Below, in pieces: positions 35,828-42,642 of a DNA stretch of 64,000 bases. The DNA comes from CAYSLU01 sp964431965 (GTDB lineage Bacteria > Verrucomicrobiota > Kiritimatiellia > CAIKKV01 > CAYSLU01). The notes under the pieces were generated by a model. It ran no database searches. It was given only the letters and a program-made list of their open reading frames with translations, and was not told the origin of the DNA. The position numbers and the translations under genes are program-made. The stretch is from assembly GCA_964431965.1 (NCBI GenBank), contig CAYSLU010000017.1:1-64000 (forward strand), in the 5' to 3' direction. Position 1 is the stretch's first letter. Every line of letters begins with the position of its first letter.

Positions 35828-36817
35828 TCATCCGCCGGTGCAGGCCATGACGCGGTCGTGCGCAAAGCGCGTTCTGCCGCCCTTCGCTCCGAGCGCCTCG
35901 CGGACCGCCTGGAGCACTCCGTCGCCGTCGCCGGCCCTTAGCGCGGATCGGACGGATACGCCATCGGCGCTGGCGAGGCATCCGAAGATCCGCCCGTCCG
36001 CAGTGATGCGCAGCCGGTTGCAGCCGGAGCAGAACGGCGCGCTCCACGGCGTGATGAAACCTACGGCTCCGCGCGATCCATCGGGGCACTCAACCGCGAA
36101 CCGGCGGGCGGACGACGCAGGCTCCTCGGGGAGCGGATTCAGCGCTAACACGCGGGCGAGCCGGTCGCGGGTCTCGGTCCACGGGACGAACCGCTGGTCG
36201 AACTCCGGCTTGGCCGCTCCCATGGGCATCAGCTCCAGAAAGCGTAACTCGCATCCCCGCTGGAGGGCGAACCGGAGGACATCGACGACCTCCGTGTCGT
36301 TGATGCCGCGCATGACGATCATGTTGAGCTTGAGCGGGCTGAACCCGCTCGCCAGCGCTCCGTCGATGCCGGCCAGCGTGCGCGCCAGGTCGCCGCCGCG
36401 CGAGAGCCAGCGGAACGTCTCGGGCGAGAGGGTGTCGAGGCTCACATTGATCCGGCGCAGCCCGGCGCGGGCGAGGGCGGGCGCCTGCCCGGCGAGCGAC
36501 TGGGCATTGGTCGTAAGCGCGAGGTCGGGTATGTCGAGGCCGGCGAGCAGTCGCACCAGGCGGTCGACATCGGTGCGCACGAGCGGTTCGCCGCCGCTGA
36601 TCCGAGCCTTGCGGATCGTCCACTCGCGCTGGAGGCACCGGACGAGGAAGGCGATCTCCTCGTAGCGGAGGATGTCGCTCCGGCTGAGCCGTGTCACCCC
36701 GTCCTCCGGCATGCAGTAGCGGCAGCGCAGCTGGCACCGGTCCGTCACGGATATGCGGAGCGAGAGCGCGGGCTTGGGCCGGGCGCCGGAGGGGGCGATC
36801 ACAGTGCATCTCCCCAC
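35828..36817 (-). CDS. moaA: MoaA, GTP 3',8-cyclase (radical SAM)
   Basis: The 329-residue protein has the radical SAM cluster motif CQLRCRYC (C-x3-C-x2-C), the SAM-binding GGEP in RISGGEPLVR, LTTNAQSL, and the second [4Fe-4S] site near residue 265 (CSGCNRLRITADGRIFGC). It ends in Gly-Gly, the tail needed in MoaA for substrate handling. It performs the first step of Moco synthesis from GTP. Its start overlaps the end of moeA by 19 nt and its stop overlaps or abuts moaC, so moeA-moaA-moaC is a tightly coupled unit. Confidence 0.96.
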   Translation of the reverse strand: MGRCTVIAPSGARPKPALSLRISVTDRCQLRCRYCMPEDGVTRLSRSDILRYEEIAFLVRCLQREWTIRKARISGGEPLVRTDVDRLVRLLAGLDIPDLALTTNAQSLAGQAPALARAGLRRINVSLDTLSPETFRWLSRGGDLARTLAGIDGALASGFSPLKLNMIVMRGINDTEVVDVLRFALQRGCELRFLELMPMGAAKPEFDQRFVPWTETRDRLARVLALNPLPEEPASSARRFAVECPDGSRGAVGFITPWSAPFCSGCNRLRITADGRIFGCLASADGVSVRSALRAGDGDGVLQAVREALGAKGGRTRFAHDRVMACTGG

Positions 36818-38010
36818 GGGTGATAGCCGACGGGCGCGCCAGCCTCAAGGCCGCCGACGCCCTCGGGCAGGACGATGGCGCCGTCGGCTTGCCCGAGCGC
36901 GACGAAGTCGGCGCTGCCCGCGCTGCGGACCGGGGCTACGCCCACGCCGGAGTCATCCGAGAGGAGCCGGGCCGGCACGTGCGTCCGGAGCTTGCCCTTG
37001 GCGCGGACCGCCTCTCGGAGCGGCAACCGGAGCGAGCGGCGGCTGGCCGAGGGCGGCATGCCGGCCAGCATGAGAAGCGAGGGGCGGACGAACTCGTGGA
37101 ATGTCACCATGGCGCTCACCGGGTTTCCCGGCAGGCCCCAGATCAACTGGCCGCTGCTGGTGGTCGCGAACACCAGTGGCTTGCCCGGGCGGATGGCCAC
37201 CTGGTGGAAGCGGATGACACCGCCGGCCTGCGCGATGCAGTCGGGGACATAGTCGTAGCGGCCGGCCGACACGCCGCCGATGGTGATTACGACATCGGCC
37301 GACTCGAGCGCGTCGCGGACGGCATCGGCGATTCGGCCGGGCTCGTCGGGCAGCCGGCTGAGCCGGATGCCCGCGATCCCGGCGGCGGCCAGTGCGGCCT
37401 CGATCATGGGGCCGTTTGAATCGCGGATCTGGTGCGGTGCGACGGAGTCGCCGGTCGCGCGCAGCTCGGCGCCGGTGGTCAGGACGTGAACCGAAGGGCG
37501 GCGGTACACGCATACGCTGGCGTGGCCGGTGGCGGCGCAGGTGCCGATGGTGCCGGGCGTCAGGCGCGTGCCGGGGGCGATGAGGACATCGCCCGCTCTC
37601 GCGTTCTCGCCCCGGCGCAGGATGTCGGTTCCGGGGGTGACGGGTTCGAGGATGGTGACGAGGTTGGCTTCGGCCCGGGCGTCCTCCTGGCGAACGACGG
37701 CATCGGCGCCAAACGGAACCGACGCGCCGGTGAAGATGCGGACGCAGTGGCCGGGCGCCACATCCGGGGTGGGCGCCGATCCGGCCGCGATCTCGCCGGC
37801 AACGGTGAGCCGGGAGGGGGCTTGGACGGTGTCGGACGAGCGGACGGCATAGCCGTCCATGGCGGCGCGGTCGGTGGGCGGGTAGTCGCGATCGGCCGCG
37901 ACGGGCGCGGCCAGGACGCAATCCAGCGCGCGCTCGAGCGGGCAGTCGATGGCGGGGAGCGGGCGTGCATGGGCACACACCAACTCCCACGCCTCATCGG
38001 GCGTTATCAC
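36799..38010 (-). CDS. moeA: MoeA, molybdopterin molybdenumtransferase
   Basis: The 403-residue product has the MoeA domain series: DRAAMDGYAVRSSD near residue 50, the molybdopterin-binding MoCF domain with TTGAEL and SNGPM, GGVSAGRYDYVPD, PGKPLVFAT and LPGNPVSAMVTF, and the C-terminal domain IV. It inserts molybdate into adenylated molybdopterin. The GTG at 38010 is chosen as start because GGAGA lies just upstream and the family N-terminus (ITPDEAWELV) begins there; an in-frame extension to 38223 would translate the riboswitch-like leader. It is the first gene of the Moco operon. No moaD, moaE or moeB is present nearby. Confidence 0.95.
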   Translation of the reverse strand: MITPDEAWELVCAHARPLPAIDCPLERALDCVLAAPVAADRDYPPTDRAAMDGYAVRSSDTVQAPSRLTVAGEIAAGSAPTPDVAPGHCVRIFTGASVPFGADAVVRQEDARAEANLVTILEPVTPGTDILRRGENARAGDVLIAPGTRLTPGTIGTCAATGHASVCVYRRPSVHVLTTGAELRATGDSVAPHQIRDSNGPMIEAALAAAGIAGIRLSRLPDEPGRIADAVRDALESADVVITIGGVSAGRYDYVPDCIAQAGGVIRFHQVAIRPGKPLVFATTSSGQLIWGLPGNPVSAMVTFHEFVRPSLLMLAGMPPSASRRSLRLPLREAVRAKGKLRTHVPARLLSDDSGVGVAPVRSAGSADFVALGQADGAIVLPEGVGGLEAGAPVGYHPWGDAL

Positions 38011-38014
38011 GAAT

Positions 38015-38110
38015 GTCTCCTTTCCAAGACAGGGAGGCTGAAGCGTTTCCGCCGCAACCCGTACGCCCGCCGGCCATCGCCTGGTGACGGAAGGCCGTAC
38101 GGGTCGGAGA
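38015..38110 (-). promoter_or_regulatory. Candidate Moco-type riboswitch leader of the moeA operon
   Basis: The minus-strand leader has an 8-bp perfect stem CCCGTACG/CGTACGGG around an inner GCC...GGC region, then a small GCG-GCGGAAA-CGC hairpin, then GCCTCCC followed after 7 nt by GGAAAGG and the GTG start. From memory, the E. coli moaA leader (Moco RNA motif) ends the same way: a hairpin, GCCTCCC, a short spacer and GGAAAGG before the start codon. In this layout, CCTCCC pairing could hide the ribosome site. The exact stem order has not been tested against the Rfam model. Confidence 0.5.
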
Positions 38111-38153
38111 CGCACACGTGCCGTGTGCTGACCGAAGTACGTACACATTGTGA

Positions 38154-38525
38154 TCGCCCCGCGCGGGTCTGTCCATAGCGGAGCGTTGCATCGACACGGG
38201 GTGCCCACTAAGCTGCAGCACACGAGAGCGGACCCGACATTGGCGGCGGGAGGACGGCGAACATCGGCAACCGGATCCTGGCGATCCGGATCCCCGGCAG
38301 GGCGACCTGTACCGGAGGAACCTTGCGGAATGCTACTGGGACCTTGGCGGCAATCTCGCCATGCAGTTCGCGGTCTGCAGCAGCTACAATCGCCACGGGG
38401 CGTGGGGGCTGACTTACGACATCGGGAAGCCCGACCGGAACTCGCTGTTCGCGGCCGCTCGTGCGCTGATCGGAGCGCGCGAGCCCCCGCCTGCGCCCGC
38501 GGGTGCCGACGCCGCCCGACGCTGA
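38154..38525 (+). pseudogene. Coding-like remnant, C-terminal end of an unidentified (possibly glycoside-hydrolase-like) protein
   Basis: The frame is open from a stop at about 38151 to a TGA at 38523-38525 and encodes about 123 residues. The last 80 look like real protein: LYRRNLAECYWDLGGNLAMQF, then SSYNRHGAWGLTYDIGKPDRNSLFAAARALIG, then a Pro/Ala tail. No start codon or ribosome site is found at the head of the frame, and the opposite-strand neighbours are moeA and argH. The W-D-x-GG...HGAWGL pattern resembles the last strand and helix of TIM-barrel sugar hydrolase-like proteins of PVC bacteria; this is an impression, not a match. It is best seen as the tail of a gene whose front was deleted. 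Confidence 0.35.
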
Positions 38526-38547
38526 TCGGGGCGGGCGCGCCCGCCGG

Positions 38548-39936
38548 CTAGAGCGTGCCGGGGTAGGCGACGCCGAGCAGGCGCGATACGGCGCGGTGAA
38601 ACGCGCGGCGCTCGTCGCGGCTGAACGCGCGGGCGGCCCGGATGCGACCCGCCGCGTCCTTCAGGTCGAGTCCGGCTGGCGCGCCGAGGTGGCGCTTGCG
38701 GCGGATCGCGTCCAGCGGCTGGGTGCACTCCAACTCGGCGAGGTGCTCCTTCACGTGGCGGTACGCGTCGCGGAACGGCATGCCGGACGCCGCCAGCTCA
38801 AGCGCCCGATCCGCGGCAAAGACGGACGGATCGAAGGCGTCGGCGAGCGCCTTCCGGTTGACCTCAATTCCCGCGACGAGCTTGGCCAGGATGCGCAGGG
38901 ATGCACGGGTCGTCCGGATCCCTTCCATGAAGGGCTCCTTTGCCGCCTGGAGGTCGCGGTTGTAGCCGCTGGGCAGGGCCCGGAGCATGTCCATGACTCC
39001 GAACGCGCCGGACGTGACGGCCGAGGTCTTGGCCCGGATAAGCTCCAGCACGTCCGGGTTCTTCTTCTGGGGCATGATGCTGCTGCCGGTGCAGTACGCG
39101 GCTGGCAGCGAAAAATAGCCGAACTCCGGCATGCTGAAGAGGATCAGGTCCTGAGAGAGGCGCGACAGGGTCACCATCGCCTGTGCGCAGGCAAACAGGA
39201 TCACCGACTCCATCTTGCCGCGCGCGTTGTTCGCGTGCAGGACGTTGCCGATGGGCCGGGAGAAACCGAGCAGGGCGGAGGTGAGCTCGCGGTCGATGGG
39301 CAGGGGCACGCCGTAGCTGGCGGCCGATCCGAGCGGGCTCTGGTCATTGAGCTCGTAGGCGTTCACCAGGAGCACGACGTCATCCAGGATGCCTTCGGCA
39401 AAGGCGGACGCCCAGAGGCCGACCGAGCTGGGCATGGCAGGCTGCATGTGCGTTCGGCCCACCATTGGAACCATCTGGTGTCGGCGGGCCATTCGCAGGA
39501 GCGCGTCCGCCAGGTCGAGCGCCTCGTCCACGAGGTCCAGCAGCTGAGCCTTTGCGTAGAGCCGGAGATCGACCGCGACCTGGTCGTTCCGGCTCCGGGC
39601 GGTGTGGATCTTGCGGCCGAGCTCGCCAAGCTCGGCGGTGAGCAGCCGCTCGACGGCCATGTGAACGTCCTGGTCGTCCATCGAGATGCGGAAGCGGCCG
39701 CTCCGGATCGACCGGATCACGCCGACCAGCGATCGGATGATGCGCCGGCGCTCGGCGTCGCTGAACAGCCGCTTCGGCAGGCGCATGCGGGCGAGCATGG
39801 TCGCATGGGCCGCGGAGCCGATGCAGTCGGCTTCCGCCAGCTCGAGGTCGAGCTCGGGGTCCTTGCCCACGGTGAACCGCAGGACGTCCTCGTCGATATT
39901 GCCCACCGTGGTCTTGCGCGTCTTCTGGTCAGCCAT
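38548..39936 (-). CDS. argH: Argininosuccinate lyase
   Basis: The 462-residue protein belongs to the fumarase/aspartase superfamily. Visible motifs are the N-terminal DQDVHMAVERLL, TARSRNDQ (substrate binding), GRTHMQPAMP with the catalytic-base region, and the signature loop SSIMPQKKNPD near residue 285. It splits argininosuccinate into arginine and fumarate, the last step of arginine synthesis. The start lies 10 nt after the stop of the secreted protein gene at 39947, so argH is the last gene of an operon that begins with fmdB. No other arg genes are in the window. Confidence 0.95.
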   Translation of the reverse strand: MADQKTRKTTVGNIDEDVLRFTVGKDPELDLELAEADCIGSAAHATMLARMRLPKRLFSDAERRRIIRSLVGVIRSIRSGRFRISMDDQDVHMAVERLLTAELGELGRKIHTARSRNDQVAVDLRLYAKAQLLDLVDEALDLADALLRMARRHQMVPMVGRTHMQPAMPSSVGLWASAFAEGILDDVVLLVNAYELNDQSPLGSAASYGVPLPIDRELTSALLGFSRPIGNVLHANNARGKMESVILFACAQAMVTLSRLSQDLILFSMPEFGYFSLPAAYCTGSSIMPQKKNPDVLELIRAKTSAVTSGAFGVMDMLRALPSGYNRDLQAAKEPFMEGIRTTRASLRILAKLVAGIEVNRKALADAFDPSVFAADRALELAASGMPFRDAYRHVKEHLAELECTQPLDAIRRKRHLGAPAGLDLKDAAGRIRAARAFSRDERRAFHRAVSRLLGVAYPGTL

Positions 39937-39946
39937 GTGTCACCCG

Positions 39947-41314
39947 CTACGGTTTGGAGCCCGCCGGCCCGGGCGCTCTTTCCGCACCCTCGGGCGGATT
40001 ATTGAAGCGGCGCTCGAACTGGTCAACGTAATCCTTTGCCGCCTTGGGGCTCGGGGGAGCCGGTGCATCGGCGCGTGGCGCGGGGGCGGGGATGGTGGGA
40101 CCCATCGCGTGCTCGGCGGCCGTGACGTACTCGGTGCGCGCCTTCACCCGGATGGCGAGCGCCTCGGCGCCGGCATCGGCCTGCCGGAGCCATTGCCGCA
40201 GGAAGAAGGAGGCGCGGCCGGCCGCGAGCCCGTTGAAGAAGCGTCGGTAGGCATCCGCGGCGGCGACGAATTCCGTGTCCTTGCCGATCGCGAGGAGCAT
40301 GATCCGCTGGGACCGCTCCGCGGCCAGGGCGCGAACGGCCGGAATGCGGCGCCGGGCGATGAGCGAATCGAGCGAGACGGCGCCGCCGGCCGGGTCGTCC
40401 TCGAGCCCCGCCTCAAGCGGCGCGATGACGAGCTCGCGCCGGAGCCGATCCACGAGCGCCGACGAGATGGATCCCAGCTCGTCGACCGCGCGCTCCTGCT
40501 CCCGGAGCAGCCAGGCGCGCCAGTCGGCGTCGAGGCGGCTCGCCGCGCCGGGGCCGACTGTGGCATCGGCGATCCAGGCTGCCGAGACCGGATCGCCGCG
40601 GGCGAGGATGCCGGCCATCCGGCGGAGCAGGGCGGCGGAGTCGGGTTGCGAGAGGATGTAGCCGAGCGCGAGGCCGCTGATCGCCTTTTCGCGGCATCGG
40701 CCCGGCGGGAGCCTGTCCCAGGTCAGGATCCGGGCGAATGCCGGCAGCTGCCCCTCCTCGGCCAGGATGCCCGCCACGACCCGTCGGTTCCGGGCGCGCA
40801 GGGATGGGTGGAGGTTCTGGGCGAGGCCGACGGAGAAGTAGTCGGGCGGGTCGATGGCCTGGCGGCCGTCGCCGGCCTCCGGGATCCAGCTGGCCAGCAG
40901 CATCGCGCAGAACGACTCGAGCAGGTCCTCGGGGTCCGCCGTCCGCACGTCCGGAACGAAGAGGACTTGCACGAAGACGCCGTCGGCGACGTAGGCTTGC
41001 CGGGCGATGCCGGCGGGCCCGGCCGGAAGGGAGCCGTCCAGCGCGATGCGGTAGGACCGGCCGCGCACGGGGATGCCGTCACCGATCGCGCGCTCCAGGC
41101 GGGCGGCGGTTCCGGCGGCCCAGTCGGACACGGCCGCGCGGTGTGCCAGGCTGGTTCCGGCAATCGAGATCGCACCGGGCTCCAGCCCGGGCCCGCCCGC
41201 CGGCCGGCCCGTCTGGGCGAAGTTGGTGAAGACCTGCGCCGGCGCGGGGCGTGCGCAGAGGGAGGCCGCGGCCAGAGCGGCGAGCAGCAGGCTACCTGGT
41301 GCCGACGATCTCAA
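39947..41314 (-). CDS. Secreted protein of unknown function upstream of argH
   Basis: The 455-residue product has a clear signal peptide (SLLLAALAAASLCARPAPAQ, likely cleavage near residue 26) and a mature region of mixed alpha/beta character with no domain that I recognise. It contains DPPDYFSVGLAQNLHPSLRARNRRVVAGILAEEGQLPAF, which resembles a gluzincin-like or TPR-associated region only weakly. The C-terminal 60 residues are Pro/Ala-rich. Its start overlaps the stop of the zinc-ribbon gene by 23 nt, and argH follows after 10 nt. The operon links a zinc-ribbon regulator-like protein, a membrane-anchored protein and this one, but its function stays open. Confidence 0.75.
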   Translation of the reverse strand: MRSSAPGSLLLAALAAASLCARPAPAQVFTNFAQTGRPAGGPGLEPGAISIAGTSLAHRAAVSDWAAGTAARLERAIGDGIPVRGRSYRIALDGSLPAGPAGIARQAYVADGVFVQVLFVPDVRTADPEDLLESFCAMLLASWIPEAGDGRQAIDPPDYFSVGLAQNLHPSLRARNRRVVAGILAEEGQLPAFARILTWDRLPPGRCREKAISGLALGYILSQPDSAALLRRMAGILARGDPVSAAWIADATVGPGAASRLDADWRAWLLREQERAVDELGSISSALVDRLRRELVIAPLEAGLEDDPAGGAVSLDSLIARRRIPAVRALAAERSQRIMLLAIGKDTEFVAAADAYRRFFNGLAAGRASFFLRQWLRQADAGAEALAIRVKARTEYVTAAEHAMGPTIPAPAPRADAPAPPSPKAAKDYVDQFERRFNNPPEGAERAPGPAGSKP

Positions 41315-41984
41315 CCTGATCCTCCGCCACCCGGATCTCCGAGATTCGATCGGGCAGCCGGGCCTCGGCGGCCAGCGCCTCGAGCGTCGGAGCGGCGAGC
41401 CTGCGGACTGCGGCTCCGGCCGGGCCGGGGCAGGGGAGGTGGCCGACTGTGACGCCCCGCGGCCGGAGGCGCCCGGCGTCGGGGGTGGCCGAGATGCGGA
41501 CGGTGTACGGGAATGGTCCGACGGTGACGGAGCCGATGCGGTACGGTCCGGCTGACAGGACCAGGTGGATCATGACCCGTCCCGCGCTCAGGTCGATGCT
41601 GGCCGCCGGGAGCTTGAGCCGGCGGCACCGGACCTCCAGCCACTTGTTGATCTCAGGCTCGGAGAAGGATGCTCCCAAGGTGTTTGCGGACACCAGGCCG
41701 CTGCGGAGCGCCGCCAGCGACTGCTCCACGCGCTGCGATCCGCCCTCCGCGGCGGGGGCCCCGATCGGCGGGGTCGACCATCCCGCGAGGATGGCCAGCG
41801 CGAGCACGAGTACGACGATCGCCGGAATGACGATTCGCGAGGGCCGGATGCGCGACGACTCGCGCTGGCGGTCGTTAATCTGGTGGACCGCCGTGTTGGA
41901 GAAATCGAGGCGGGCGCCGCACTCCACGCAGAACACGCGGCCGAGGTCGTTTTCGTGGCCGCAGGAACTGCAGGTGATCTTCAC
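41292..41984 (-). CDS. Membrane-anchored protein with N-terminal zinc ribbon
   Basis: The 230-residue product begins with a zinc ribbon (C-x2-C at residues 5-8, C-x2-C at 19-22; CSSCGHENDLGRVFCVECG), then a charged linker, one membrane helix (IVIPAIVVLVLALAILAGW, about 51-69) and an extracytoplasmic domain of about 150 residues with beta-rich character (VMIHLVLSAGPYRIGSVTVGPFPYTVRISATP). The start is a GTG that overlaps the fmdB TGA as GTGA. Zinc-ribbon-plus-helix proteins are common in PVC genomes, without a known role. It lies between fmdB and the secreted protein gene in the same operon. Confidence 0.75.
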   Translation of the reverse strand: MKITCSSCGHENDLGRVFCVECGARLDFSNTAVHQINDRQRESSRIRPSRIVIPAIVVLVLALAILAGWSTPPIGAPAAEGGSQRVEQSLAALRSGLVSANTLGASFSEPEINKWLEVRCRRLKLPAASIDLSAGRVMIHLVLSAGPYRIGSVTVGPFPYTVRISATPDAGRLRPRGVTVGHLPCPGPAGAAVRRLAAPTLEALAAEARLPDRISEIRVAEDQVEIVGTR

Positions 41985-42262
41985 GCCTTATCCGCCTTCT
42001 TGGGGGAGGACTCGCTCTTGGCGGGCGAAGCTGGCGCGGCCGCGGGCGATACGTCCGCCTTCTGAGCCTTCTTGTAGCTGTCGCTCCGGTAGTCGGTCTG
42101 GTAGAACCCGCTGCCCTTGAAGATGATGCCGGCGCCGGTGCCCAGCAGCCGCTTGATCCGGCACTTGCACTCCGGGCATCGCTTGAGGGGCTCGTCCTTA
42201 ATGCTCTGGAAGACCTCAAATCGGTGGGTGCACTTGGTGCACTCATACTCGTATGTCGGCAT
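41981..42262 (-). CDS. FmdB-family zinc-ribbon protein
   Basis: The 93-residue product has the FmdB regulatory-type zinc ribbon at its N-terminus (PTYEYECTKCTHRFEVFQSI, then CPECKCRIKRLLGTGAGIIFKGSGFYQTDY), with C-x2-C pairs at residues 8-11 and about 29-32. The C-terminal 30 residues are Lys/Ala/Pro-rich. Family members were named for a regulator of formamidase and amidase genes, but most have no tested function. The ATG at 42262 is chosen because conserved sequence begins there. It heads an operon (fmdB, zinc-ribbon membrane protein, secreted protein, argH) behind the promoter at 42311-42340. Confidence 0.88.
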   Translation of the reverse strand: MPTYEYECTKCTHRFEVFQSIKDEPLKRCPECKCRIKRLLGTGAGIIFKGSGFYQTDYRSDSYKKAQKADVSPAAAPASPAKSESSPKKADKA

Positions 42263-42310
42263 CGAGAAGACCTCCGGAATCCAAAACCTGTCGCACCGAA
42301 ACCGTTGGAT

Positions 42311-42340
42311 ACTATAGGGCCCGGGCGGTGGGGGTGTCAA
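42311..42340 (-). promoter_or_regulatory. Near-consensus sigma-70 promoter of the fmdB-argH operon
   Basis: On the minus strand the -35 is exactly TTGACA (42335-42340) and the -10 is TATAGT (42311-42316), with an 18-nt GC-rich spacer. The predicted start point is near 42304, about 40 nt before the fmdB ATG. It is the best promoter match I found in the window. Confidence 0.75.
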
Positions 42341-42642
42341 ACGCGCCGCGGGCGAGCGTGCGTGATGCGCGGGGGCTTTTGTTTTGGCCTGATCCGGTCA
42401 ACGGCCGGCACGGAGATCGTCCCTCAGACCCGGAACAGGCGGCCGCTCGCCTTCCGGAGGGTGGGCTCCGTCCCGGCTGTCCTGGGCAGAGTCAGCAGCG
42501 GAAATGACCCTGTATCGGGCCGTCTATAGCCCGGAGCCCGCTGTCTTCCCGAATTCGCTTGGAACCCGGGCGGGCGTCCTGTAAGAGGGTACGCTTTTCG
42601 CGCCACCGGGCGGCCAGCCGGGGCGCGGAACACCGGCGGAAT
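42341..42642. other. Gene-free stretch upstream of the helicase
   Basis: The region holds a decayed copy of the small hairpin repeat (cacggag followed by ATCGTCCCTC around 42405-42425) and the leader of the helicase gene. I see no other gene; the open frames here are shadows without homology-like features. Confidence 0.4.
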
